DNA of 64,000 nt from JAFDZW01 sp035632315 (GCA_035632315.1 DASQGZ010000043.1:62001-126000), one strand, 5' to 3'; counted from the stretch's first letter, positions 53,719 to 63,211 are shown. A program made the numbers and translations. Notes: a model not told the origin generated them from the sequence alone.

Positions 53719-53868
53719 GTCATTCCGAGCGGAGTATGACGCGACGAAGGAGCGGCAGACGGAGAGAGGAATTTATTATTAAGATCACCCATATTTTAAC
53801 AATGACAGTATAATGATCTTTTTTTATTGAATAGATTTCTCACTTCGCTTTGCTTCGTTCGGAATGAC
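53719..53868. repeat. Palindromic element of the GTCATTCCGAG type
   Basis: GTCATTCCGAG on the left and the inverse TTCGGAATGAC on the right bound about 150 bases. The right inner part (TCACTTCGCTTTGCTTCG) mirrors the GAAGCGAAGC wording of the 60902 copy. It fills most of the 342-base gap between the yceI start and the T9SS-sorted gene; I see nothing coding there. Confidence 0.65.
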
Positions 53869-53896
53869 CAATGAGCAAGATGAGAACAAAACAAAA

Positions 53897-53931
53897 AATC
53901 CCGGCGCTGCACCCTATACAACGCCGGGATT
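53897..53931 (-). terminator. Intrinsic terminator after the T9SS-sorted membrane protein
   Basis: AATCCCGGCG (53897-53906) pairs with CGCCGGGATT (53922-53931); read on the - strand the stem is followed by TTTTTGTTTTG. Confidence 0.85.
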
Positions 53932-53952
53932 CAATGAGAATAATAGTGGTCG

Positions 53953-55728
53953 TTACCGATCGATCACAATTCGCTCAATGCGCTGTTCGCCTTCGGCAGT
54001 CGTTACAGCGAGCAGATAAATACCGGGCGGGACATTCCCGACGAAAAGCTTTTCTTCGTGATCACCCGACGCAAGATCGGCAAACGATCCGAGATCAGCG
54101 ATGCGTTTGCCGAGAATATCATACAGTGTGAGGGTGATCGAATGCTCGCCACTGAGTGTGAAGTGAACGGTTGCATCCGTCTTCGCAGGATTCGGGAAGA
54201 CCGTCACGTTTGAAATATTAATGCTTGAAATGGCAGCCGGCGTATTCGCCGATGCCGTCTTGCCGACGATCTCATCGAGCTCCGGGGTCTCGGCGAACCA
54301 GAAGATCACACCGTTATCATAATCAACATTGTCGTGCGGGTTGTGTGTGGTCGTCGTTGCCGTGCGGACAAGCACCGGGACGAGGTTATCGAAACGCTTT
54401 ATTTGCTCGTTAACCATATCGGAAAGTGATTGGCCATTAATGAGCACATGTTCGATATCCGGTCCCTCAGTATTATGGATGGCTTTAACAACGATATTCG
54501 TTTGCCCCGGGATGATGATCGATGCTCCGTTATTAATATGGTAAGCGATCGTATCACCGTGCCTCTTCGTCGTAGCTGAATTGTTCGCTTGCTCATCCCT
54601 TGATCGGAGTTCTTTGACGATCCTGAAATTCATTTCTGCCTGTTTGCGGATCTTATTCATTTGTGCGGTATCTTCACCGATCGTGATCTCAAATTTCTGT
54701 TTTGGATTGTATTTCTTCAATACCTTAAGATCATTCATCACCTCATCGTATTGTTTCGGATCGGTAAGGCTCCGGAGCGTCTCCTGAAGTTGACGCATCG
54801 CAGCGCTATCGATCAACTCGTGACGATCAGCCGGCACTGGCTGGTGACCCGGGATCTCGGCGTCATCGATCACTTCATTATCGTTGTCGATCTGCTCTTC
54901 TTTTTGAATACTAATGAGTTTCACATGAGCCGTATCGTCATGCGGAGCGAGCATTGTCGTTTTTGTTTCTTTATAGGTCTCGCCGTTAGCATTTTTGTTG
55001 AGACTATATGAATGATTCATCGAGATCGTCGAATTCGAATCGCTCATAAACAGCATCCGACGGTTGCCGCGCGCGTCTGTAATAAGTGCAGGCGTGAGGT
55101 GAGACGAAACAGGGAGCTCGCTTTCGGTGATCGTCGATTTGCTTGGGATCATCACACCCCATGTCGTGACAGGCAAGATATATTTTTCAAATTTATGTCC
55201 GAGCGACTTTATGAAGAATGCAATTCCTCCGTCCGATTCTTTTTCAATGCCGAGTTTTGCGAATTTTGACTCGTCAATTGGAACGACTTTTACTTCGTCG
55301 ATCGCTTTCGGCGGGAAAGCCGGCACAGGAGGATGCGGAGGTACGGCCGGCTCCTTCGTTGGTATTGTTTTAGGAGCCGATGTAATTGACTCATCGGAAG
55401 GATTCATCCGATATTGTCCCAGAGGAGAAGCCGCCATTTGCCGCGGTAACGTATTCGCAGATGAAATGGGTGGTTGTGCAGTCTGCGAACCGAGCGGCGC
55501 ATCATTCGACGAAAAGGCGCCGACCGAAAGCGCGATCACTCCGGCAGCAGTTAAACCAAGTACAGAAGTCATAACAAGTCCTTTTTTTGTAATAAATGAA
55601 GTACTATGCTGCACGAGACTCTTTTGCGAGAGAAGATCACGAGCGTTCTCTTGTGTGATGACAGGTTCCTCGCTGCGAGCAGCAGCAAAGAATTCGTCAA
55701 GATGTTGTTTCGATTGTTTCATACTCAT
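53953..55728 (-). CDS. Membrane-anchored T9SS-sorted protein paired with an ECF sigma factor
   Basis: 591 residues. The first 50 residues are soluble and charged (QHLDEFFAAARSEEPVITQENARDLL), followed by one transmembrane helix (51-72), a Pro-rich linker (AVPPHPPVPAFPP) and a long periplasmic part. The last 80 residues are a type A sorting domain: VTVFPNPAKTDATVHF, YDILGKRIADL, a closing RIERIVIDR. Its position right after a sigma gene, with a one-base overlap, and the cytoplasmic-tail/TM layout suggest an anti-sigma factor, although no zinc-binding motif is seen. Joining that layout to a sorting domain is unusual. Anti-sigma function is inference. Confidence 0.75.
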   Translation of the reverse strand: MSMKQSKQHLDEFFAAARSEEPVITQENARDLLSQKSLVQHSTSFITKKGLVMTSVLGLTAAGVIALSVGAFSSNDAPLGSQTAQPPISSANTLPRQMAASPLGQYRMNPSDESITSAPKTIPTKEPAVPPHPPVPAFPPKAIDEVKVVPIDESKFAKLGIEKESDGGIAFFIKSLGHKFEKYILPVTTWGVMIPSKSTITESELPVSSHLTPALITDARGNRRMLFMSDSNSTISMNHSYSLNKNANGETYKETKTTMLAPHDDTAHVKLISIQKEEQIDNDNEVIDDAEIPGHQPVPADRHELIDSAAMRQLQETLRSLTDPKQYDEVMNDLKVLKKYNPKQKFEITIGEDTAQMNKIRKQAEMNFRIVKELRSRDEQANNSATTKRHGDTIAYHINNGASIIIPGQTNIVVKAIHNTEGPDIEHVLINGQSLSDMVNEQIKRFDNLVPVLVRTATTTTHNPHDNVDYDNGVIFWFAETPELDEIVGKTASANTPAAISSINISNVTVFPNPAKTDATVHFTLSGEHSITLTLYDILGKRIADLGSFADLASGDHEEKLFVGNVPPGIYLLAVTTAEGEQRIERIVIDR

Positions 55729-56348
55729 TAAGACGATAATTTATCTGATCCAAAACTACTCACGTCGTTCCCAATGGTTGTTCTGGCATAGACGAGTGTT
55801 CGAGGCACGGGGTCGGTGAGACCCTGTGAAACCTCGCCAACATCATCACTCACACCAAGCAGTTCTCTGAGTTTTTTTCTTGCTCGTGCGATACGGCTTT
55901 TCACACCGGAAAGACTTCCGCCTTGAATACGGCGAATCTCTTCAAGTGTGAGCCCGCTGATCTCGAAGAGTACTACGGCATCGCGCTGTTCGGTTGGCAG
56001 TTTCGCGAGTGCATCGTAAAGCAGTTCGATATCGGCATTCGCATCGGGCGCAGGTTCGGCGCTTATTCGAAGCTCCAGTTCTGAAGTATCGAACGGCGCT
56101 TTATTACGCTCGCGGTGTCGGCGTCGTTTTTCGAGTCGTGCAGCCGTTGTAAAGAGATAGCTCTTGAACTTGACGGGATCGCGCAGGGAATCGAACTTCT
56201 CATATAGTATGAGGATCGATTCCGAAGCGAGATCGCGGGCGCTCTCATTGTCGGACGAGATCGCACGGCAGAACCGAGCGAATCCTCCTCGAACATGTTC
56301 GAGCGCGCATAGAAAACGGTCGTGTTTCTCTTGTTCGAGAAAACCCAT
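55728..56348 (-). CDS. ECF-type RNA polymerase sigma factor
   Basis: 206 residues. Region 2: DNESARDLASESILILYEKFDSLRDPVKFKSYLFTTAARLEKRRR; region 4: LPTEQRDAVVLFEISGLTLEEIRRIQGGSLSGVKSRIARARKKLREL. It has no additional domains. Its stop shares a base with the start of the downstream membrane protein, the classical sigma/anti-sigma order. It would switch a regulon in response to the envelope signal sensed by its partner; the target promoters are not known. A 151-base gap separates it from the divergent GH20-like gene, which may be under its control. Confidence 0.92.
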   Translation of the reverse strand: MGFLEQEKHDRFLCALEHVRGGFARFCRAISSDNESARDLASESILILYEKFDSLRDPVKFKSYLFTTAARLEKRRRHRERNKAPFDTSELELRISAEPAPDANADIELLYDALAKLPTEQRDAVVLFEISGLTLEEIRRIQGGSLSGVKSRIARARKKLRELLGVSDDVGEVSQGLTDPVPRTLVYARTTIGNDVSSFGSDKLSS

Positions 56349-56499
56349 GCAACTGTATATGTAAATGTAGCCGCGCGGTTACAGCAGGTAAGAGGCGCTT
56401 CGGCGGGAAAAGTCGCATCCGGGTGAAATTATTCTCTGTAACTTCTGGTGCGCTCAGTTGTTTTGATGGATGTGACTGTTTATCGATCATCAGATAAAT

Positions 56500-59400
56500 A
56501 TGAAACGTACTGCGCTCGTTCTATCAGTTTTATTATTTGCTTCCTCGCAAATTATCGCCGGCGATCTGCGGCACTTACTGCCTCGTCCGAAAGCATCGTT
56601 CGAGCATTCATCTTCGTTTATATTATCGAATTCAACTCCGATCGTCATTGCCGATGATGCCGATAGCGTGACAATAAGAGCTGCGCTATATCTGCAAAAC
56701 AGGTTTCAGCTTCTGTTTGCAAAAAGCGTTCAGATCCAACATTCATCGCAATACAGCGGCGGTAATGCGATCATTATCGGAGTGCAAAACCATGTTTCAA
56801 AGCTCACGAACGCCGTCGCAGCACGGCTCATTCGTGGCGAAGACCTCTCGCATCCTGAAGGTTATGTCCTCGATGTCGATGCAGCAAATGCTATCCTTGT
56901 AGGAACAGATAGTAATGGTGTGTTCAATGGGATCTCAACGATCGTACAACTGACAAATGCCGTAAGCGGATCAGTCATTATTGCAGGTGTACACGTTTAT
57001 GATTATCCTGATTATTCTGCACGATGGGTATTCTCAACGCATAATTTACTTGTTGGCAGCAGCGTAAGTTTTTTGAAAGCAATGTCCGACACGATGGCAT
57101 TATATAAACTTAATGGTCTGCAACAAAATGATTTTAAGTATTCAATTCTGCAAACGCAAGGGATAAATTATTTCTGGAATATTGACACGCTCAAGCGGTC
57201 GATGCTGGCACATAATATAGATATTATTCCGGGTGTGATCGGGCTTGGCTGGTCGGATGGCATTTTGTATAACGATCCAAACCTTGCCGAAGGGCTTCAT
57301 GCAGTTTCGACGTACATTGTCGAAGCAGATACAGGGCGGCTCATTCCCGATACGCGAATGACGATTCCGAACGGCGGCTTCGAATCGTACAATTCGAACG
57401 GCATATTTTCCGGTTGGGGATTTTACGACGGCCCGAATCAGAGTACGTTCGTTGATACGACTGTTTTTCACAGTGGCAAAGCAAGTGCGCGCTGTACGAA
57501 TTTCGCTGCCGGTAACGCAGGTGGGAATTGTCGCTTCGAAGTAAAACTAAATTGCGATTCGAGCGGGTATTACATTTTATCGGCATATATCAAGACCGAG
57601 AATTTTATCAATGGTTATTTGCAACTGCTTGCGATCGGCGGCGACGATAATCGCGCACTGACGTTCACTGCGCTTGCGGTGCCATCAACGGCGGATTGGA
57701 CGCGCGTTGAAGTGACATTCAATACGCTTGGCAATCGATCAGTGTTGCTCTATGTCGGTAATTGGGGCGGCGGCAGCGGGACGTTCTGGGTCGATGATTT
57801 CAACGTCAAGCCTGGAGGATTGTGTAACATATTGCGCCGCGACGGAACACCGCTCGTCGTTCGCAATAAAAATACCGGTTTGGTATATTTTGAAGGTTCT
57901 GATTTCGCGCCGGTCGCCGATCAAAAATTAAATAATAGTTACGGAAGTTATTTTCCGTATCACACGCCGCCGACGTTCAGACGAATGGCAAATGCTATTT
58001 TGCACAACGGCGATACGATCACGATCTCATATTATCATCCGTTCGCATCGATCAGCGATAACACAGGTAACGGCTCCGTGATGGCATGTGTATCCGAAGA
58101 TACTCTGTACTCGATCTTGCGCGATCAAGTCAGCCGCGTGAATAATCTCTATCAGCCTCCGACTTTTTTTATGGGGCACGACGAGATTCGTAATATGAAT
58201 CATGATGTGATCTGTTTGGCGAGGAACGAGTCACCTTCGGCATTGCTATCGGATAATATTACTAAATGTCACGATCTCATTCGCACCATTAGTCCGAAGA
58301 GCGACATCCTGATGTGGAGCGATATGGTGGACTCGCTGCACAATGCGCATAATAATTATTACCTCATTAATGGTGATCTCACTGGCGATTGGCTGAACAT
58401 TCCGAAAGATATTACGATCATTAATTGGAACGGTGGACTTGCAAGTAAATCACTCAACTTTTTTGCGAACTACGGATTCAAACAAATATCTTCGCCCTAT
58501 TACGATGTCGGCAATACTTCGACGATCCGTTCGTGGAGATTAGCTCAGGAAGGCGTGAAAAATATCCGCGGGATGATGTACACGACCTGGGCGAACGATT
58601 ACCGCTTTGTCGGTCCGTTCGCATATTATGCGTGGGGTGCAGGACCGAATATCATTCACACGCCGCTCGATACGTCGGTGCTTTCGATGGTGAAGATACC
58701 AATTAGCGCTGAAGTGTATCCCGATCCCTACGATGCGACGGATGCGATCACGTATGTAAGTGTCTCAATATTTGATAGTACAGCAACCCTTCTTACAAGG
58801 GTAAAACTTGATTCAGTCGGCAGCTCGAAATATCAATCATTGATACCAAACGCATATCAGTCCGGGTTTGAGTATTCCATCGAGGCAACGAATAAACAAG
58901 GACTGACGAAAACAAGTCCGAGATATATTATTGGGAATAACGGGATTGTATCTGCGACTGTAGGGACACTGACGGTAGAGCCAAACAGTGTTAATATTAG
59001 CGGCGCGGTCGGAGGCCACTACACATCAATGGTTGTATTGATGGATACAGCATTCGTATGCGACACTATTACATCTATTATGCTTTCGCAGATCGATACA
59101 TTATTTAGTATCAAGCCGACCACTTTTCCGATTATTCTGTGTGGAGGGGGTGATTCAACATTAACAATTTACTATAACCCAGTATCACCGAGTTTCCCCA
59201 ATAATGATACTGCCTCATTATGGATTCATTATAAAAATGGCGGCGATCATCTCGTTAGAGTAGTGATAACAGGATTCTCGTTCAAGTCTTCAGTCACACC
59301 AATGAGAACGAGCGATGACCTCATGGTCGTTACTGCAAACCCATTCACCGAAGAAACAACGCTCGAACTCAAAAATGCTTCACCTACAGCAAAGATCACA

Positions 59401-59556
59401 CTGACCGATATTCTTGGTAATGTTATTACGCTTCCATACTCCGATCATATTATGATAAATGCAAAGCAGCTCGGCTTGCACGAAGGGATATATGTGCTAC
59501 GTGTTCAAGACGCCGGGGTGAGCATTTTACAAAACATTATATGTCTTTCCCCATAA
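56500..59556 (+). CDS. GH20-like glycoside hydrolase with carbohydrate-binding domain and T9SS sorting domain
   Basis: 1018 residues. Signal peptide (VLSVLLFASSQIIAG), then a zincin-like GH20b domain (LLPRPKASFEHSSSFILS, and SHPEGYVLDVDAANAILVGTDSNGVFNG). The catalytic barrel starts near 165 (VYDYPDYSARW) and carries MGHDEIR with D561-E562, where GH20 hexosaminidases hold their catalytic Asp-Glu pair. A carbohydrate-binding-like insert (NGGFESYNS..., about 290-435) interrupts the barrel. The C-terminal 80 residues (VTANPFTEETTLELK to IICLSP) form a sorting domain. It probably removes N-acetylhexosamines outside the cell. Divergence from GH20 is notable; a different clan GH-K family is possible. 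Confidence 0.78.
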   Translation: MKRTALVLSVLLFASSQIIAGDLRHLLPRPKASFEHSSSFILSNSTPIVIADDADSVTIRAALYLQNRFQLLFAKSVQIQHSSQYSGGNAIIIGVQNHVSKLTNAVAARLIRGEDLSHPEGYVLDVDAANAILVGTDSNGVFNGISTIVQLTNAVSGSVIIAGVHVYDYPDYSARWVFSTHNLLVGSSVSFLKAMSDTMALYKLNGLQQNDFKYSILQTQGINYFWNIDTLKRSMLAHNIDIIPGVIGLGWSDGILYNDPNLAEGLHAVSTYIVEADTGRLIPDTRMTIPNGGFESYNSNGIFSGWGFYDGPNQSTFVDTTVFHSGKASARCTNFAAGNAGGNCRFEVKLNCDSSGYYILSAYIKTENFINGYLQLLAIGGDDNRALTFTALAVPSTADWTRVEVTFNTLGNRSVLLYVGNWGGGSGTFWVDDFNVKPGGLCNILRRDGTPLVVRNKNTGLVYFEGSDFAPVADQKLNNSYGSYFPYHTPPTFRRMANAILHNGDTITISYYHPFASISDNTGNGSVMACVSEDTLYSILRDQVSRVNNLYQPPTFFMGHDEIRNMNHDVICLARNESPSALLSDNITKCHDLIRTISPKSDILMWSDMVDSLHNAHNNYYLINGDLTGDWLNIPKDITIINWNGGLASKSLNFFANYGFKQISSPYYDVGNTSTIRSWRLAQEGVKNIRGMMYTTWANDYRFVGPFAYYAWGAGPNIIHTPLDTSVLSMVKIPISAEVYPDPYDATDAITYVSVSIFDSTATLLTRVKLDSVGSSKYQSLIPNAYQSGFEYSIEATNKQGLTKTSPRYIIGNNGIVSATVGTLTVEPNSVNISGAVGGHYTSMVVLMDTAFVCDTITSIMLSQIDTLFSIKPTTFPIILCGGGDSTLTIYYNPVSPSFPNNDTASLWIHYKNGGDHLVRVVITGFSFKSSVTPMRTSDDLMVVTANPFTEETTLELKNASPTAKITLTDILGNVITLPYSDHIMINAKQLGLHEGIYVLRVQDAGVSILQNIICLSP

Positions 59557-59567
59557 TATAGAATTGT

Positions 59568-60806
59568 TTACAAAATATGAATCTCTCCAGTCATTTTCGG
59601 ATGCAGCGAGCAATAATATTTTACGACACCTTTTGCAGTAAGAGTCGTGTCGTAAAATTGATCGGTATCGAGTAACGGGCTTTTGAATTCATTATTGTTT
59701 GCGACGACTTGATGCGGGATGTCATCTTTATTGAGAAACCGAACAGTTGATCCTGTTGCAACTTCAATCACTTCCGGTGTGAATTTAAAATTATCGATCG
59801 TTACCGTATGATCGGCTGATGTCATCGGATGATTCTCGTCGGATTTCATCATCATGCCGCTTGCAGAAACGATCGGGCGATCGACAATAGCGATCATATT
59901 ATCCGAGCTCATCCGTGAGATCGTCGTTGTGCCAAGCAGGGTACGAAGGGCATCATCATTCACTTTCATCGGTCCCGGCGATTTCGCTGTGCCCGGTTTC
60001 GGCTGCGGGAATGCCGTTGACATCGCCGTGTGAAACGTCACGTTGCCTTCGACTTTTTGCATCACCTGATGAATGTGACCGTTCAAGACGGTCACAGAGC
60101 CGAACTTCTTCAGGTATCCAAGTGCCTGCGCGCTGTCGTCGGTGCCCCAACCCCAATCGGGATAAACGCTCCAAAGAGGAATATGTGCGAAGACAACAAT
60201 TGGCGTACTATGTGAAATATGTTTTACATCGCGTTCGAGCCATTCGAGCTGCTCCGCGCCGAGCGATCCCATCCCGCCTGCTTTGAGATTCATTACGTTC
60301 ACCAAACCAATAAAGTGAACGCCTTTGTGATCGAAACTCTGCCAGCCATCGCCTTTTGTTTTCTTTCCATATCGCTGTAAGAATTCGTTATTATTAGAAG
60401 CAACGTCGTGCTCTCCCGGCGAAAAGAATTGTTCTTTTACTCGAAGTGACGAAAGCATCTGCGCAAGCGTATCGAATTGCTCCGGCTTTGCAAGATGCGT
60501 CAGATCGCCGGTATGCAGCAACAGATCCGGCTGAACAGGAAGCGCATCGATCATCGAAAGCGACGATTGCAGCGTCGAGATCACGTCTTTATTCGCATCT
60601 TTGCTGAAGCCGATATGTGTATCGCTGATTTGAACGAATGTAAAGTCATTCGATTTTTTCCCAAGAGCAAGTGCATTGGTAAGCGGCTCCGAGCGCAAAA
60701 CGCCGCCGGTCATCGTCCAGACTGCGCCTGTGCCGAGCCACGCCATACATTCGAGAAACCCGCGACGGGAAATGCCGCCATTCGATTCGTCTAACTTATT
60801 GCTCAT
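59568..60806 (-). CDS. Tat-exported metallophosphoesterase fused to a cupredoxin domain
   Basis: 412 residues. Tat signal SRRGFLECM near residue 13. Calcineurin-like metal motifs: SDTHIG, HTGDLTH, SPGEHD (Glu in place of Asn in GNHE/D), FAHIPLW and LNGHIHQ. The C-terminal 90 residues are a cupredoxin: HQVVANN and the type 1 copper ligands C399, H402 and M405 in YYCSLHPKM. A phosphoesterase joined to a blue-copper domain is an uncommon pairing and suggests redox or copper-linked activity in the periplasm. The substrate is unknown. Convergent with the GH20-like gene. Confidence 0.86.
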   Translation of the reverse strand: MSNKLDESNGGISRRGFLECMAWLGTGAVWTMTGGVLRSEPLTNALALGKKSNDFTFVQISDTHIGFSKDANKDVISTLQSSLSMIDALPVQPDLLLHTGDLTHLAKPEQFDTLAQMLSSLRVKEQFFSPGEHDVASNNNEFLQRYGKKTKGDGWQSFDHKGVHFIGLVNVMNLKAGGMGSLGAEQLEWLERDVKHISHSTPIVVFAHIPLWSVYPDWGWGTDDSAQALGYLKKFGSVTVLNGHIHQVMQKVEGNVTFHTAMSTAFPQPKPGTAKSPGPMKVNDDALRTLLGTTTISRMSSDNMIAIVDRPIVSASGMMMKSDENHPMTSADHTVTIDNFKFTPEVIEVATGSTVRFLNKDDIPHQVVANNNEFKSPLLDTDQFYDTTLTAKGVVKYYCSLHPKMTGEIHIL

Positions 60807-60901
60807 AGATCATTGTTCGTTTGTAAATAAGTAGGACACTGAAAAAGAATTTTTATTCCATTACAGAGTAGTCGCTCAGCTTGAAATAATAATATCCACT
60901 G

Positions 60902-61005
60902 ATGTCATTGCGAGCGAAGCGAAGCAATCTAAAATCTTGAAAAGGTATCATAAATTCACGATTTTAGATCGCCACGTCGGGCTAAAGCCCTCCTCGCGAT
61001 GACAT
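60902..61005. repeat. 104-base palindromic element, GTCATTGCGAG type
   Basis: Left ATGTCATTGCGAG...GAAGCGAAGCAATCTAAAATCTT and right CGATTTTAGATCG...TCGCGATGACAT face each other. The left half is nearly identical to the one at 13988. It lies in the 299-base gap between the divergent phosphoesterase and sigma genes; a TTTATTTG box (61055-61062) after it may be the sigma gene promoter. Confidence 0.85.
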
Positions 61006-61105
61006 CTTGGTTAGATTGAGCAAACCCAAGTCGCACTGTACGGAATAAAATACATTTATTTGTGTCTATATACCAAACCCTACGCTTCGACTGCGAAAAA
61101 AGGGC

Positions 61106-61627
61106 GTGAACAATAATTCGGAATCCACATTCGGCGCGTTCGTTACGCCGCATCTCGATGCGGCATATAATCTCGCGCGCTGGATCGTCACCGATCCGAA
61201 CGATGCTGCCGATGTCGTGCAGGACGCATGTATAAAAGCAATGAACGGCTTTGCGTCGTATCGCGGCGGCAGCGAACGTTCGTGGATGCTTACGATCGTT
61301 CGCAATACGGCATATAATTTTCTGCGCGACAGCAAACGCGAACGCTTTGTGCCGCTTGACGATGCGATCACCGCGAGCTTGCCGAGTGAGGATATGAATC
61401 CGGAGGTGCAGCTCGTCCGCGGGATAAATATAGCATCGGTGCAATCGGCGATCGAATCGCTGGCGCCGGAATATCGGGAGATCGTTGTGTTGAAAGAGAT
61501 CGAAGAGTTGTCGTACAAAGAGATCGCCGAACTGTGTTCCATCCCGATAGGGACGGTGATGTCGCGCCTCTCACGTGCGCGCATTCAACTGCGCGACCGG
61601 CTCATAAAAATGGAGGATGTCCGATGA
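61106..61627 (+). CDS. ECF-type RNA polymerase sigma factor
   Basis: 173 residues from a GTG. Region 2: AAYNLARWIVTDPNDAADVVQDACIKAMNGFASYRG; region 4: LAPEYREIVVLKEIEELSYKEIAELCSIPIGTVMSRLSRARIQLRD. The next gene, overlapping by four bases, encodes its anti-sigma factor. It thus forms a standard sigma/anti-sigma unit, the second in the window. Confidence 0.94.
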   Translation: MNNNSESTFGAFVTPHLDAAYNLARWIVTDPNDAADVVQDACIKAMNGFASYRGGSERSWMLTIVRNTAYNFLRDSKRERFVPLDDAITASLPSEDMNPEVQLVRGINIASVQSAIESLAPEYREIVVLKEIEELSYKEIAELCSIPIGTVMSRLSRARIQLRDRLIKMEDVR

Positions 61628-62373
61628 CACATCGCGAAGCACAAGCGCTCATTCATCCCTATCTCGATAACGAACTTGATTCGACAATGACGGTCGCACT
61701 GCTCGAACATTGTTCGACATGTGAAATATGCAATGCGCGGTTGAAAGAATTTTCTGTGGTAAAATCGAATACCTTCCGTTCGATACCGACATATTCTGCG
61801 CCTGACAAATTAAAAGACAAATTTGCGGCGAAAGAAATTGTCTCTCGAAAAAAGAGATGGCGGATTCCTGTTATCAGATGGGGAATTCCGCTTGCAACAT
61901 CATTCGCGCTTGGCATTTTGGCGATGATGTTCGTGTTTCGTTCGAATACTTCAAACGATTCACTGACCGACGAGATCGTTTGGGATAATATTCATGCGTT
62001 GAAGAGCAATCATTTAATTGATGTCGCTTCGAGCGATAAACATACCGTCAAACCCTGGTTCGCCGGCAAGACGGATTTCTCACCGATCGTGATTGACCTC
62101 GCCGCACAAGGCTTCCCGCTGCTCGGCGCGCGCGCCGAGTATCTCGGCGGAAACGATGTAGCCGCGCTCGTGTATTCGAACGGGAAGCATTATATTACAC
62201 TCTATCAATGGGTTGGGAAACAAACATCAGAGAATATAACACAGACCGTTCGTGGCTATCATACGCTGAGTTTCACTTCCGGTGAAATGATGTGCGTTGC
62301 CGTTTCGGATGCAAGTGAGGAGGAGTTAAAGAACTTTCGGGCGACTTTTCAGAAAGAAGTTTCTGGGCAATAG
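61624..62373 (+). CDS. Zinc-finger anti-sigma factor
   Basis: 249 residues from the ATG at 61624; a longer frame to 61534 lies within the sigma gene and is rejected. The N-terminal ZAS motif is H-x3-C-x2-C in LEHCSTCEIC. A transmembrane helix (about 85-107, ILAMMFVFRS at its end) and a periplasmic domain with a closing GYHTLSFTSGEMMCVAVSD follow. It holds the sigma factor at the membrane until a signal arrives. Overlap ATGA with the sigma gene. Confidence 0.9.
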   Translation: MTHREAQALIHPYLDNELDSTMTVALLEHCSTCEICNARLKEFSVVKSNTFRSIPTYSAPDKLKDKFAAKEIVSRKKRWRIPVIRWGIPLATSFALGILAMMFVFRSNTSNDSLTDEIVWDNIHALKSNHLIDVASSDKHTVKPWFAGKTDFSPIVIDLAAQGFPLLGARAEYLGGNDVAALVYSNGKHYITLYQWVGKQTSENITQTVRGYHTLSFTSGEMMCVAVSDASEEELKNFRATFQKEVSGQ

Positions 62374-62385
62374 AAACTATCGATC

Positions 62386-63207
62386 CTATTTTACGGTCTC
62401 TTTGAAAACGTAGCGCTCGCCATCAAAAATATATTTCAGGGTACCTGCGGTAACGCTATCGCCAACAACAACGGGGATCGTCAGTATTTGTGCATCCGGA
62501 CTAAGTTTGATACGAAAACGCTCGCGGCTGAGGGCGTCGCTATAATTCGAGAAGTAATCGTAATTGATCGCGATCGAATGCAGCTCTTTCTTCGGAGTGC
62601 GAAACAGGTTCACCGTTGTATTTAATTTATCGCCGACGATCTCGTACGCTTCGATGCGTGAGCCGACATCTTTTGTCGAATACTGCGAACTGATGATAGG
62701 CAAATAATATGTGTGTCCGCTTTTGGAATGGACGGTATAGATCGTATCGAACCAATCGGGCGTGTTGCCTTCTTGCGTAGTATCGTGCGGATCGGTGACG
62801 GCAAGTCCGTGCGGCGTCTGATATTCCAACAGCATTATGATCTCGGGCATCGAGCCGCCCGTCTTGGTATCCCATGCCCATTCGCGGAGCTTCTTATCCG
62901 GTGAGGTAACAACCCACATCGACTCCGGCGCTTGAATATTCTCCGTCAACGAACCCGTTGTTTTCGGCAGCGTTTCGAGCAGATAACTTCGCAGCTGCTC
63001 GCTCGCCCCGGAAAGTGAATCCATATATGCTGCCGTCTTTCCCGGCTCGGTTCGCTCCTCGCGGCTGAGCCGAAAGTATTCTGCCATCTTGTCAAATGAT
63101 TTAGCAAGATGAGATTCGAGATCTTTTAATGATTGGGCATCGGCAAAGGCGGGCCAAAGAATAAGGAGTGCTGTCGCAAAATAAAGTTTGAAAGTGATCT
63201 TGCCCAT
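62386..63207 (-). CDS. Secreted protein of unknown function
   Basis: 273 residues. Signal peptide FKLYFATALLILWPAFADAQ. The mature part opens with a helical region (SLKDLESHLAKSFDKMAEYFRL) and continues as a mixed beta domain (TYYLPIISSQYSTKDVGSRIEAYEIVGDKL). No family is recognised. Four bases separate it from the DUF1801 gene upstream, and both follow gyrB, so one transcript is likely. Confidence 0.7.
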   Translation of the reverse strand: MGKITFKLYFATALLILWPAFADAQSLKDLESHLAKSFDKMAEYFRLSREERTEPGKTAAYMDSLSGASEQLRSYLLETLPKTTGSLTENIQAPESMWVVTSPDKKLREWAWDTKTGGSMPEIIMLLEYQTPHGLAVTDPHDTTQEGNTPDWFDTIYTVHSKSGHTYYLPIISSQYSTKDVGSRIEAYEIVGDKLNTTVNLFRTPKKELHSIAINYDYFSNYSDALSRERFRIKLSPDAQILTIPVVVGDSVTAGTLKYIFDGERYVFKETVK

Positions 63208-63211
63208 TATC

